NCBI RefSeq assembly: GCF_000934755.1
Contig: NZ_JYNP01000016.1
Span: forward strand, 1 to 64,000
Direction: 5' to 3'
Length of the DNA stretch: 64,000 nt
DNA from: Desulfonatronovibrio magnus
Lineage (GTDB): Bacteria; Desulfobacterota; Desulfovibrionia; Desulfovibrionales; Desulfonatronovibrionaceae
The position numbers were made by a program, and so were the translations under genes. The notes beneath the pieces were generated by a model, which saw only the letters and a program-made list of their open reading frames with translations, made no database searches and was not told where the DNA came from. Shown one piece after another: positions 16,315 through 25,239 of this stretch (its first letter is position 1; each line of letters opens with the position of its first letter).

Positions 16315-18147
16315 ATGAACAAAATCATTAAAAAACTGATTATTCTTGCTGTGATTGCCATGGCTGTAGCCGCCTACTTCCTGCTGGATCTCAACACTTA
16401 CCTCACCCTTGAAAACATCAAGGCCTCCCGGGAAGAGTTTGCCACCATTCTGGATCAAAGGCCCATAATGGTCTTGAGCGTATACCTTGCAGTGTACCTT
16501 ACAGTGGTCAGTCTGAACCTTCCCGGAGCTTTACCTCTGGGGCTTCTTGCAGGAGCCATGTTCGGGGCTTTGGCTGGAACAGTTATTGTCTCCTTTGCCA
16601 GTACCATTGGTGCGACCATTGCCTGCTTTCTTGCCCGATATTTAATTAGGGACTGGGTCAGGAATCGCTTTACCGGATTTATCAGCAGCGTGGATAAAGG
16701 CATAAACAAAGAAGGTGCCTTTTATCTCTTTACCCTGCGCATGATTCCAGTCATACCTTTCTTTGTCATCAACATGGTCATGGGCGTAACATCCATGCCC
16801 CTGAAAACTTTTTTCTGGGTTTCCCAACTGGGGATGCTTCCTGGAACCTTTGTCTTTGTCAATGCTGGAAGCCAGTTGGGCAGGATTGAATCTGCCGGTG
16901 ACATCTTTTCTCCAGGATTGATTATCTCATTTATCCTCATCGGGATATTTCCTCTGATAGCCAAAAAAATTATTAGTGCCCTCAGAAAACGTTATGGCTC
17001 TGCCGGTCAGACACAGGATCAGGAATTGCCCATGACTGATCCTGTGGTATCTTTCGCCCCGAGGGGCCAGGCAAGCTCTGAGCTGGCTGAATATGCTGCT
17101 GAAAATAAAGAAAAATGCACTGATTGCGGCATATGTGAAAGCCAGTGTCTTTTTCTTAAAAAATATGGAAGCCCTAGAAAGATAGCTGAAGAAGTCCTGG
17201 CTGGAAAGAATTTGACTGACCCCTTTGAATGCAGTCTATGCGACCATTGCAGTGCAATATGTCCGGAAAAAGTCGCTCCTGTTGATATGTTTCTGAGCAT
17301 GCGCCGCCAGGCTGTGCAAGAACAGACAGTAAATCTTGCCAGGTATGCCCCTCTTTTAAAATATGAAAGCACCGGCCATACAAAATTATTTACCTGGTAT
17401 CCCCCCCGGGAATGCAGATCAGTTTTCTTTCCTGGATGCACCCTGCCCGGAACCCGGCTGGAAACAACCTGGAAAATGTTTCAGGAGTTGAAAAAGATTA
17501 ATCCAGACCTGAGCATGGTCCTTGACTGCTGCCACAAACCATCCCACGACCTGGGGCGTCAGGACTATTTTGAAGAACGTTTCCAAGTCATTACCAGTCG
17601 TCTGAAAAAGGCAGGTGTTCAGGAAATACTGGTCGCCTGTCCTAATTGCTACAAGGTGTTTGCAAGGTATGGATCAGAGTTTCAGGTCAAAACTGTTTAC
17701 CAGGTCCTGGCAGAAAACAATGAATTTCCAAACATTTCCACACCTGCTCAACTGGCCCTTCATGATCCTTGTCCGCTGCGTTATGAAGAGGAAATCCAGA
17801 AATCGGTCAGAATGCTCCTTGAAAAAACTGGATTTGAGATGAAAAAGATGAAAAAATCCGGTCCAAAGACCATATGCTGTGGCGAAGGTGGAGCAGTGGG
17901 TTTTCATAACCCTGGATTCGCCAAAGCCTGGGGAAAAAAGCGCGCTCAACTTGCAGGTGATGACTTGATGGTCACATACTGCGCCGGCTGTGCAGGCTTT
18001 CTTGGCAGATGGGGCAAGGTCTGCCATGTTGGGGATGTGATATTCAGTCCGGACAGAGCCCTGGCTGGAAAAACCAGGGCATCAAAATCACCCCTGACTT
18101 ATATTAACCGGCTGATCCTCAAAAGGCGGCTGAAAAAGAACAGATAG
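16315..18147 (+). CDS. Fusion of TVP38/VTT membrane domain with HdrD/GlpC-like Fe-S oxidoreductase
   Basis: Residues ~5-230 hold about six hydrophobic helices with NLPGALPLGLLAGAMFGALA, FTLRMIPVIPFFVINMVMG and MLPGTFVFVNAGSQLG, the VTT/SNARE-associated (TVP38/DedA-like) domain. Residues ~270-340 carry two 4Fe-4S motifs, CTDCGICESQC and CSLCDHCSAIC. Residues ~360-610 hold two CCG domains (DCCHKPSH, then CPNCY; ICCGEGG, then CAGC), as in HdrD, GlpC and LutA, which bind a non-cubane cluster or carry electrons to a thiol or quinone site. The 610-residue single frame is intact. The fusion suggests a membrane-bound redox protein; substrate unknown. Confidence 0.85.
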   Translation: MNKIIKKLIILAVIAMAVAAYFLLDLNTYLTLENIKASREEFATILDQRPIMVLSVYLAVYLTVVSLNLPGALPLGLLAGAMFGALAGTVIVSFASTIGATIACFLARYLIRDWVRNRFTGFISSVDKGINKEGAFYLFTLRMIPVIPFFVINMVMGVTSMPLKTFFWVSQLGMLPGTFVFVNAGSQLGRIESAGDIFSPGLIISFILIGIFPLIAKKIISALRKRYGSAGQTQDQELPMTDPVVSFAPRGQASSELAEYAAENKEKCTDCGICESQCLFLKKYGSPRKIAEEVLAGKNLTDPFECSLCDHCSAICPEKVAPVDMFLSMRRQAVQEQTVNLARYAPLLKYESTGHTKLFTWYPPRECRSVFFPGCTLPGTRLETTWKMFQELKKINPDLSMVLDCCHKPSHDLGRQDYFEERFQVITSRLKKAGVQEILVACPNCYKVFARYGSEFQVKTVYQVLAENNEFPNISTPAQLALHDPCPLRYEEEIQKSVRMLLEKTGFEMKKMKKSGPKTICCGEGGAVGFHNPGFAKAWGKKRAQLAGDDLMVTYCAGCAGFLGRWGKVCHVGDVIFSPDRALAGKTRASKSPLTYINRLILKRRLKKNR

Positions 18148-18735
18148 GGTATCTATTCAGCATGCTTGCAAGTAAGTTCATAGAACAAGTTCGGCAACAA
18201 GTTCAAAGCATTGTGGTTTTACCATACAGATTGCTTCGGTCGCTTAGGCTCCCTCGTGGGTGACAGGTTTTGAGCAACTACATCCTGACAGCTCATGTGT
18301 CATTGCGAGCGAGTCTTTTTACCTCGTTGAATACACGCAGTGTAGGCGCAGCCATTCAACTGGGGCGAGCGCGGCAATCTATAGCGCGCTAAGGCTATTT
18401 CAAGTTACTCACAGGTTCGGTCCCGGGGCCCCCGGGTGAGGAGCTTACAAGCAACTACAATCGTTTTGCTAATAAAATCAGACGTTTCCATTTTTCACAT
18501 TTTTACGATTCTTGCTTATGATTCATGCACATTTGCCTGAAAAATTCCATCAAAGATAGGCACTTTGCGCCCGGCACAGCTTCCTGCCCGGAGGCTTACA
18601 GCCCGGAGGGGGACTGTCCCTCGCTGTGTAAATATTTTCATCAAAGCCAATTTATTCCATGAACCAACGCAGTATCAATCTTTTTTATAGTACATCGCGG
18701 GGACTGTCCCAATTTCCAAATATGGGAATGTTCTT
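18148..18735. repeat. Intergenic repeat block: repeat D copy 1 and repeat A copy 1
   Basis: About 18206-18445 is repeat D (ACCATACAGATTGCTTCGGT through TTCAACTGGGGCGAGCGCGG), whose inverted copy is at 32455-32705. About 18446-18722 is repeat A, with two GGGACTGTCCC cores at about 18610 and 18700 and the tract TTCCTGCCCGGAGGCTTACA. Other A copies are at 50743-51155, 54302-54600 and 55325-55690. No gene is present. Confidence 0.8.
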
Positions 18736-19731
18736 CTATTCGGTAAAATATCGTGAAGGTCCTTTAAGAACACTTTTATCAACTTCCCTGTAGATATTCA
18801 TGCACTCATGAACTCCTATACCTCTGCCTTTTTCTGTTTTCTCTTCAACATCTCTTGGGTTTGATCCTGTCTCGGCCCAGAACAAATTGGCACCGGCCAG
18901 CGCCCCAAGAGTACATGGTTCATGAGTGCAAAAGCCTTTCACAGACTTCCTGGTGCCCAGGATGGTCACAGCAACAAGCTGCGCCATGCGCAACTCGCTG
19001 ATCATGCCGCGCCTGGCAATCTCAGTTCCAGGAATTTCTATGCGCCTGGCTGCTCCACTGAATGCAGGCTCTACAGAATCGGCAAAAAGTATGGCCTGGG
19101 CAATTTCCTCATTGCTATGTTCAGGCCCCACAGGCTCCACACATGTACCAACTTTCAGCCCAGCTTCTTTGAAATTGTGAATACTCTGCTTTCTTTTTTC
19201 CGGAGAAAGCAGAGTGTCAATGCCTTCGCGCATTCTCAATGCATGATAAACACCAGAATAGCCTGCATCTTTAATTTTCATGGCTCTTTCTAAGGACTGA
19301 TCCGGAACATTGGCCACCATTATTGTTTCCGGCTGCAAACTTTTTCTTATTTCCTGAGATATTTCTATGAATTTTCCAAATGGGTACTGACCTGTGATCA
19401 TCACATATACAGCATTTGCACAATCCTTCTCATGCTGTCTGGCGTAAAACACCGCTTCTTCAGCGCTGATCCTGTTCTCCTGCTGAAAAATATTGTTAAC
19501 CTGGGCAAAAGAGCAGAACAGGCAGCCGCAGGAGCATGGAGCAAGGTCAAGAGCAAGCTGGCCATGCACTTCTGCTTTTTCAGACACAAGCTTTCTGGAA
19601 ATCTCCCCGGCTTCAGCCATAATTTGTAAAGACTCTGAAGAGTAGGCAGGAAAAGAAAGAAGAAACACAAGCTCTTCAAGGGAAAGTGATTCGTTGTTTT
19701 TGGATTTGCTGATGAGATCGGTTATCTGCAT
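18736..19731 (-). CDS. Radical SAM enzyme, biotin-synthase-like
   Basis: This 331-residue protein has LALDLAPCSCGCLFCSF, a CX3CX2C cluster motif that binds the 4Fe-4S cluster used to split SAM, inside a BioB-like TIM barrel: VYVMITGQYPFGKFIEISQE, AGYSGVYHALRMREGIDT, GLKVGTCVEPVGPEHSNEE and AARRIEIPGTEIARRGM. It is not standard biotin synthase, since the second-cluster ligands and the YNHNLD motif are not seen, and not clearly HydE. I recall similar unassigned proteins in sulfate reducers. It stands alone between repeats. The substrate is unknown. Confidence 0.75.
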   Translation of the reverse strand: MQITDLISKSKNNESLSLEELVFLLSFPAYSSESLQIMAEAGEISRKLVSEKAEVHGQLALDLAPCSCGCLFCSFAQVNNIFQQENRISAEEAVFYARQHEKDCANAVYVMITGQYPFGKFIEISQEIRKSLQPETIMVANVPDQSLERAMKIKDAGYSGVYHALRMREGIDTLLSPEKRKQSIHNFKEAGLKVGTCVEPVGPEHSNEEIAQAILFADSVEPAFSGAARRIEIPGTEIARRGMISELRMAQLVAVTILGTRKSVKGFCTHEPCTLGALAGANLFWAETGSNPRDVEEKTEKGRGIGVHECMNIYREVDKSVLKGPSRYFTE

Positions 19732-20109
19732 CTGGGTTTTAACTCCTTGTTTGGCTGTATAAAATTACATGACCTCCCTGTGTGCATTTTTTCCTGAATA
19801 ATAACAGAAAAAGCTGTCAGTGAGTCATTAAAAGGTGAATGCGGCTTGCAGCCGCCTGTGATTTATGATTTTCGTGCAAAAAGTCAGACAGAAACTTACT
19901 CAGCAAAAAACATCTTTATAAGCCTCTGCTTTTACTTACTCCTGACTCCTGACCTCTGACTCCTGTGGCTTAGCACAAAAAAGCCCTGTAACTGAAAGTT
20001 CTAACTATTATATTTAGAAATCATCAGCTACAGGACTTTCCAGCGCAGGATCGCAATAACATGTTACCCTGCCTTAAAGGTGTTCTTGATCAGGCCTTAT
20101 GGAGGGAAG
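19732..20109. repeat. Intergenic region with repeat E copy 1 and heptad tract
   Basis: About 19869-19968 reads TTTCGTGCAAAAAGTCAGAC and ends in CTCCTGACTCCTGACCTCTG. The same order recurs directly at about 32718-32818. The end is a short run of the CTGACTC-type heptad found at 21590-21729. No gene is seen. Confidence 0.7.
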
Positions 20110-20568
20110 TTAACCTTGACCAGTAACAACATCCTCAGGAAAAGCATCGTTATAAGCCTCTTGACCACCTTCCAGTATCAACAGTCGTTCTTTACTGATT
20201 CCATTTTCCAGAAAATAATCAAACGGCCTTGTTGCCCCGCTTCCTCCTCTGGGACAGATAATGATAATATCTGCATCAGCATTTTTTGCAATATCGAGAA
20301 AGGGATCCAGCTTTGCAAAGTGAGCGTCTTCAGTCAGGGGTCTGGAAAAGGAAGGAAAAGCATCAGAAAGGTGGCCGCTTGCCCATTCGTCTTCAGTCTG
20401 GCTGCTGACCATAAGCAGACTGCCCGCAGCAATCTCACCAGCATTAAGCCTTGTATTGAGTTCTTCAGGCGTAATGTAGTTATATTCACTGGTGTCAGTT
20501 TTAGAACAGCCCGGAGAAACAAGAAACAGCAACAGAAAACACAATACAAACAAATTTTTGTTAAACAT
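20110..20568 (-). CDS. Rhodanese-like lipoprotein
   Basis: From the ATG at 20568 the protein starts MFNKNLFVLCFLLLFLVSPG followed by CSK; the LVSPGC lipobox marks it as a lipid-anchored periplasmic protein. The body has ITPEELNTRLNAGEIAAGSL, DEWASGHLSDAF and the active-site loop IIICPRGGSGATRPFDYF, with the persulfide-carrying Cys. A GGAGG eight bases upstream decides this start over an ATG five codons earlier. At about 152 residues it is a single-domain rhodanese. It may handle sulfane sulfur in the envelope, near the exported DsrE/TusA cluster 4 kb away. Confidence 0.85.
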   Translation of the reverse strand: MFNKNLFVLCFLLLFLVSPGCSKTDTSEYNYITPEELNTRLNAGEIAAGSLLMVSSQTEDEWASGHLSDAFPSFSRPLTEDAHFAKLDPFLDIAKNADADIIIICPRGGSGATRPFDYFLENGISKERLLILEGGQEAYNDAFPEDVVTGQG

Positions 20569-20781
20569 GAACCAAACCTCCATGGATGATGATTAAAACT
20601 ACTATTTTACCCGCCATGGATTTTCAGTCAAATACATATTTTAAATGCGTTTTATGGTTTTCAATTGATTCTGTTGATACTATGCAGTGCCCTTGTGCTC
20701 GTCATAAAAAGGAGAATATGCACTCAGCTGCTTAGATGTGCTCATATTGATTTCCAGGCACAGTCATTTACCTTGTTGCCT

Positions 20782-21348
20782 TTACAGTCCTTTACCTGCC
20801 TGAATACTGCGCAGCCTGTCTGGAATTTTCCACATATTACAAACCCTTGCAGTGGCCTGGGGTACTAAGTGCTCCCACGGCTTCTGTTCAGCCATCAAGC
20901 CTCTGATGTCAGTAGAACTTAATCCTTTCTGCTCAGGTGGAACTTCCCACAGGACATGAGTGTCAAGACCTAATGACTTGAAGTGGCTGAGTTTTTTTCT
21001 TCCCCAGTCATCATAGATGGACAGAAAGAACACTGCATCCAAGGGCACATAATACCTGTAAAGGTCCGGGCGGGTTATGGGAAATGGAACAATGCTCAGT
21101 TGATCATAATTCACTCCTGCCTCAAGCAGCACTTCTCTCACCATGACCATTCGCTCATAATAAGTCATAGGGTTGGCTGCAGACTCAGAGCGTTTGGGGT
21201 CCACGTCAACATCACTGGTCAGCACTGGGTCAGGGTTGGTGATGCCCACAATAAGATGGTGGCATAACTCTTTGCCCGCCATGAGATATTTCAGGTGATC
21301 ATTATGCAGAACCTGAAACCTGCCATGAATTACTCCAAACTGGTTCAT
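20782..21348 (-). CDS. NadM-like nicotinamide-nucleotide adenylyltransferase
   Basis: This 188-residue protein starts MNQFGVIHGRFQVLHNDHLK, with the nucleotidyltransferase HxxH-like HNDH motif, and has NPMTYYERMVMV, IVPFPI and GLSSTDIRGLMAEQ (the ISSTxIR motif that binds phosphates). The layout is that of archaeal-type NMN adenylyltransferases, which make NAD from NMN and ATP. The N-terminal GRFQxxH and central ERxxM support that over a citrate-lyase ligase relative. It is transcribed toward a repeat-rich gap. Confidence 0.75.
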   Translation of the reverse strand: MNQFGVIHGRFQVLHNDHLKYLMAGKELCHHLIVGITNPDPVLTSDVDVDPKRSESAANPMTYYERMVMVREVLLEAGVNYDQLSIVPFPITRPDLYRYYVPLDAVFFLSIYDDWGRKKLSHFKSLGLDTHVLWEVPPEQKGLSSTDIRGLMAEQKPWEHLVPQATARVCNMWKIPDRLRSIQAGKGL

Positions 21349-21377
21349 CTTTATTTCCGTTGAACTTTTGTTGTAGA

Positions 21378-21547
21378 TTAGTAACTGTTCTGTACAATCG
21401 AATAAGAAGACCTGGACCCCGGTTCCATCATCCCGGGACCGGGGTGACGGTTAAAGCAGATAGTTGCCTTTTTTCCGTCATTCCGGCGAAAGCCGGAATC
21501 CAGGGTGTTTTAATAGCCTTATACCATATGTGGTGAGCAGTTACGTT
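21378..21547. repeat. Dispersed repeat C, copy 2 (inverted)
   Basis: It runs GAATAAGAAGACCTGGACCC, then a CCCGGGACCGGGG segment, CATTCCGGCGAAAGCCGGAA and a tail ending in GTGAGCAGTTACG. It is the reverse complement of the block at 10697-10875, including the flanks, so the unit is larger than the two hairpins. Confidence 0.8.
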
Positions 21548-21589
21548 GATTATTTCTGCAGCGAAACAGTAACTACCCCCCAAATTACC

Positions 21590-21729
<140 letters not shown>

Positions 21730-21730
21730 C

Positions 21731-22501
21731 TCAGGATTCCAAATAAGCCTCAATAATATCTCTGGTGTCCATGGCCTCATCTGGATCACCAAGCTCAATG
21801 GTCCACCACATGCAGTCGGTTTGCATCAGCCTGTCCAGTGTTTCAGTTAAGATATTGATATCAGTTATGGGATGATGCCCGTGCTCATCCTCTTTGCCGT
21901 ATATGTGCACCTCAGACAGATGCGAGGCAAATAAATCAACCAGGTCCGGCATGCTTATCAGATTGCTCTGCACTGCAGCGCAACCCAGGGCATGGCCCAG
22001 ATCCAGGGTCAGCCTGACCCCTGAAATCCTGGCCCATTCAAAGATTTTAAATGGATCTGCACCATGTCCCTTTCGCAGATTTTCCAGGCAGACCACCATT
22101 CCCAGCTTATCAGCGGTCTCAGCCAGGCGGGATAGATTTTCAATGATATGCTCTTCTTTTACCGGACACCCTTTTGTAAGTCCTGTATGCACTGTGATCT
22201 CAGGTTCTGCCATTCCCTTTACCGCCACAAGGGTCTGTTCATGTACCTTAAGAGCGCTGTCTGCCAGATCTTTATCAGCATGCCCCAGTTCACAGCCGAA
22301 GTACCGGGCATGTACCCGGACAGGAATGCCGCTTTCTACAAAAGGCACAATCCTTTCAGGGAGCATATCAAGGCAGCAGAGATCAGGTGAGTATTGAACT
22401 GCGTGGGAATTATCCAGAGCCCACTGTCTTTTGTGCCGGGCGTCTGGGTAATTGACTGCAAAAGCAAGAGTTATGGGCTGGTATGGAGTCTTTTTGAGCA
22501 T
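21731..22501 (-). CDS. Sugar-phosphate isomerase/epimerase-like TIM-barrel protein
   Basis: This 256-residue protein has VRVHARYFGCELGHADKDLA, EITVHTGLTKGCPVKEEHII, MVVCLENLRKGHGADPFKIF, RLTLDLGHALG, LSEVHIYGKEDEHGHHPI and WWTIELGDPDEA. The E, D/H, H and E positions follow the metal-binding set of the xylose-isomerase/AP-endonuclease-2 superfamily. No specific substrate is suggested. The stop codon borders a heptad repeat tract and the start codon borders another. Confidence 0.8.
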   Translation of the reverse strand: MLKKTPYQPITLAFAVNYPDARHKRQWALDNSHAVQYSPDLCCLDMLPERIVPFVESGIPVRVHARYFGCELGHADKDLADSALKVHEQTLVAVKGMAEPEITVHTGLTKGCPVKEEHIIENLSRLAETADKLGMVVCLENLRKGHGADPFKIFEWARISGVRLTLDLGHALGCAAVQSNLISMPDLVDLFASHLSEVHIYGKEDEHGHHPITDINILTETLDRLMQTDCMWWTIELGDPDEAMDTRDIIEAYLES

Positions 22502-22672
22502 TAAGTTTTAAGTTTTAAGTTTTAAGATTGGAACGGGAGGTGTGGTTCTTCAAGTATTTTGTGACATCTATTCATTAACAAGTTAAAAAAATCAGTACCT
22601 TCCGTGTATTCCGTGAGAGATTATCTCTTTTGAAAAGCAAACATATCTGTTTGAAATTTCCAGAATCAGCAC
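22502..22672. repeat. TAAGTTT heptad tract and short intergenic region
   Basis: Four units of TAAGTTT/TAAGATT run at 22503-22529, directly upstream of the isomerase start on the minus strand. Longer tracts of the same unit lie at 32136-32213 and 37356-37402. The rest of the gap shows nothing. Confidence 0.7.
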
Positions 22673-23140
22673 TTAACCCCGGAGTGTAGCAGTGAGTCTC
22701 AGGGGGAATAGCAACAGATCAAGTCCGTGGTTGATGTGGGTACATATTATGTCTGCGCTGGTCAAAGAATTTACTGCAGCTCCTTCACCCTGAACCAGAC
22801 CTATACCAAGTGCGGACCTTTCAAGCATCAGCCTGTCATTGCGGCCATTACCCATGCTTATTGTATGCTCAGCCCCCAGCCTGTCAATATAGTCAGCTTT
22901 GGCCTGGGCCTGATCACCTTTACCGATCAAGTGAAAGGAACAGTCAACCCCGGACAGCTTCTGTCTTGCATGACCAAAGGTATCTGCTGTCAACACATGA
23001 ATGCTCAGGGATTCAGACAATGTTTTAAGCCTTGGAACCACCCCTTCAATTATCTCACCATCAAAAGCCAGAGTTCCGTTATAGTCCAGGGCCAGATGTT
23101 CAAGCTCAAGGGTTTTGTAACCCGGTATAACTATTTGCAT
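22673..23140 (-). CDS. HAD-superfamily hydrolase, P-type-ATPase-domain-like
   Basis: This 155-residue protein has LALDYNGTLAFDGEIIEGVV, VLTADTFGHARQKLSG and ISMGNGRNDRLMLERSALGI. These give HAD motif I (DYNGT, where the usual DxDGT has N), motif II (T) and motif IV (GNGRND). It matches the small soluble P-type ATPase-like group (COG4087). It lacks transmembrane segments. The family is of unclear function; phosphatase activity is likely. Confidence 0.8.
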   Translation of the reverse strand: MQIVIPGYKTLELEHLALDYNGTLAFDGEIIEGVVPRLKTLSESLSIHVLTADTFGHARQKLSGVDCSFHLIGKGDQAQAKADYIDRLGAEHTISMGNGRNDRLMLERSALGIGLVQGEGAAVNSLTSADIICTHINHGLDLLLFPLRLTATLRG

Positions 23141-23640
23141 TTTATATTCCTATGATTTTTAGATCCCTCTAATTTATCAGGGAATTGACTGACGGAAAGA
23201 TAAAGGTGAAGTTAATACACAAGCAAGATGGTAATTTTTCATCCTGCTATCCCGACAGACAACATGTTAACCTAAAATTATCAACTATGTCAGAGCCAAA
23301 TGTCCAATTGAAAAAAATAATAAGAGATAGCTAAAAACATTGATGATATCTATATATAAATATTAATGCACTCACGATCTCGGCTCCCGGTTCAAGCCCG
23401 GCAAATGCTTAGCTGGCATGACTGTACAAGATAAGAATCTGCTTTAAGCTTCATCCCGAAAGAAGCGTAAAGGCGATTTTTGATTGACACTTGCCAAGTA
23501 GTCCTGGATGTTCTAAATAATTACATATACATGAATAATCAAAGTGCCTTTGTGTTTCAAATTTTGTTTTATGGCCTGACTTGCGTTACCTTGTTCGTTG
23601 CCATAAATTATCTTAAATTGAAAAGAGGAGTAAGAAAACA
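23141..23640. other. Intergenic, no gene recognised
   Basis: This 500-base AT-rich stretch lies between the divergent HAD gene and the antitoxin-like remnant. It has no clear repeat copy. AGAGGAG at 23624-23630 is a plausible ribosome-binding site for the next frame. Confidence 0.4.
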
Positions 23641-23885
23641 AGTCGCAGATTATTGAAGCCCGATTTGATGGTAATGCTTTTTTCCCCTTGAAAGAAATAA
23701 ACTTAATTCCAGATAGGAACTACACTCTAATCGTTCAGGAAATACCATCTGAAATAAGCACCGAATCAACTTGGGATATTCTTGAGGCACTCAAGGGTAC
23801 AGTTGAAGCTCCAACAGACTGGTCAGCTGAACACGATCATTACATTTATGAGACACCGAAGAAATCCAGCACTGACATATCATGA
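23640..23885 (+). pseudogene. Antitoxin-like protein (DUF104/AF2212-like) with no clear start codon
   Basis: The open frame reads KSQIIEARFDGNAFFPLKEI and NLIPDRNYTLIVQEIP, the short beta-rich start of AF2212/DUF104 antitoxins, and ends KKSSTDIS. A ribosome-binding site is present at 23624-23630, but the frame from the TAA at 23631 has no ATG, GTG or TTG before the conserved part; the first is TTG at 23688. It overlaps by ATGA with a truncated PIN-domain frame, the usual partner. It probably no longer works. Confidence 0.55.
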
Positions 23886-23917
23886 TCAAAAAGCGTATTT
23901 TCTTAGACACTTCTTGA
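23882..23917 (+). pseudogene. PIN-domain (VapC-like) toxin remnant
   Basis: The frame starts MIKKRIFLDTS and stops at TGA 23915. The RIFLDTS strand with its Asp is the first metal-binding motif of PIN-domain RNases. The ATG overlaps the antitoxin stop as in coupled toxin-antitoxin pairs. Nothing of the remaining ~120 residues is seen. Confidence 0.5.
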
Positions 23918-24293
23918 GTTGACCAGGTCCGATCCAGGATTCCACCTATACAGGGGAACTGGTAACATTGTGTCACTTAAATTTTAATGTTCCTATTCTA
24001 TATAACATATTCAATCTCATTCACGACTTAGCCCCTGACTTAATCCGAATGGAGAGGTCTTTTTTATGTATATTGAAATTGTGAATCGCCCAACTTAGGT
24101 CAAAAAATATGACATTGTATCTATCAATTTTCATAATCGATTTGCTGATATTCAATTAATATTTTCTATTTGCATTATATTTTTCTAATCAGTTATATTT
24201 CCTATCAATATTAACGGCTAAAAGGGCCTTTTTGTTTGCGGAGAACAGATGACGTGCTCAAAGCCACTAACTTGATACAGAGAGGTATGCCAG
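23918..24293. other. Intergenic region upstream of the exported sulfur-relay cluster
   Basis: This is 376 bases of AT-rich DNA with no gene. It must carry the promoter for the cluster starting at 24294, but no clear pair of boxes could be fixed. AGAGG lies about 9 bases before the ATG at 24294. Confidence 0.4.
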
Positions 24294-24845
24294 ATGTCAG
24301 ATAAAGAAAAAGATCTTGAAATCATGGAATCAATTGTCTCGGCCCAGGAACAGCAAAAGAAAGATCAGAAAACCGGCATGAGCAGAAATGACTTTCTTAA
24401 GATGGCCGGGGCCGGAGGGCTTGGAATGGCGGCCATGATGGGCATGGGCAGCCCGGCTATGGCCGGAGAAGCCAAAAAAGGCAAGTTCTTGTTTGTCATG
24501 AGCGCCGGTTCCAATGATCCCAACCGAACTATGATGGCCTTGCTTTTGGCTGATGTGGTCCAGAAACAGAACTTTGGCGATGTCCATCTCTACCTGTGGG
24601 GTGAAGCAGCTGAGCTGTGTAGGGTAGGCCATCCTGAAAAAATATCATCTTCGAATTTCCACCGCCTGGGAGATGCCTTGGGAATGCTGGAAAGACTGGC
24701 CAGAAACGGTGCGCAAATCGGGGTCTGCCCCCCGTGCGCCGACTGGCACGGAGCTGTTGGTGACAATCTGTATCCATGGTGCCAGCGAGAGGACGGAATT
24801 GTTTTGATGCGCAGTGTCATGGAGTCCTGGACAGTTTGGCTGTAA
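24294..24845 (+). CDS. DsrE-like protein with degenerate Tat-type leader
   Basis: This 183-residue protein has a charged N-terminus, then MSRNDFLKMAGAGGLGMAAM and GSPAMAGEA. The motif is that of a Tat leader (SRRxFLK) with the second Arg changed to Asn, followed by a hydrophobic stretch and an AMA-like cleavage site. The body has KFLFVMSAGSNDPNRTMMAL, VHLYLWGEAAELCRV, LARNGAQIGVCPPCADWHGA and CQREDGIVLM, a DsrE-like fold with a CPPC pair. It heads a cluster with a TusA-like secreted protein and a membrane candidate selenoprotein. Export is inferred. Confidence 0.75.
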   Translation: MSDKEKDLEIMESIVSAQEQQKKDQKTGMSRNDFLKMAGAGGLGMAAMMGMGSPAMAGEAKKGKFLFVMSAGSNDPNRTMMALLLADVVQKQNFGDVHLYLWGEAAELCRVGHPEKISSSNFHRLGDALGMLERLARNGAQIGVCPPCADWHGAVGDNLYPWCQREDGIVLMRSVMESWTVWL

Positions 24846-24921
24846 ATTTCTATCTCACCGGCTGCACTAAGTCGCCGGTGAGAAATACTCGTTAAATAAC
24901 CTTTATTAATTGGAGTGAAAG

Positions 24922-25239
24922 ATGCGTTTAGTAAAGTTTTGTTTCTTTTTTCTTGCCGCGCTGCTGGTTTTTTCCGTATCCACGCCCGCAGAGGCTGATG
25001 CCGAAAATTTGCCCACTGTAAACACTAGGGGAGCCTGCCTGAACACCAATGAATTCGTCGGGCTTATCATGCATGAAAGCCAGCGCTTGAAAAACGGGGA
25101 TAATATGCGCCTCATCGCTGATATTCCCAATGAGCCCGAAGCCAGGGAAGCAATTGCCAAATCCGGGTATGTGCTCCTTGATGAAGAACGGAATGAGCTT
25201 GATGACTATCTTAATTTCCTGCTGGAGGTTAAAAAGTGA
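24922..25239 (+). CDS. Secreted TusA-like protein
   Basis: This 105-residue protein starts with a signal peptide (VKFCFFFLAALLVFSVSTPA, then EADA). The mature part reads ACLNTNEFVGLIMHESQRLK, NGDNMRLIADIPNEPEAREA and IAKSGYVLLDEE. That order, a Cys at the head of helix 1, an LKNGD turn, a beta strand with AD, and a final GYVLL strand ending in a basic tail, follows the TusA fold, although CPxP is absent. The comparison is by eye. GTGA overlap with the next gene shows translational coupling. Confidence 0.65.
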   Translation: MRLVKFCFFFLAALLVFSVSTPAEADAENLPTVNTRGACLNTNEFVGLIMHESQRLKNGDNMRLIADIPNEPEAREAIAKSGYVLLDEERNELDDYLNFLLEVKK

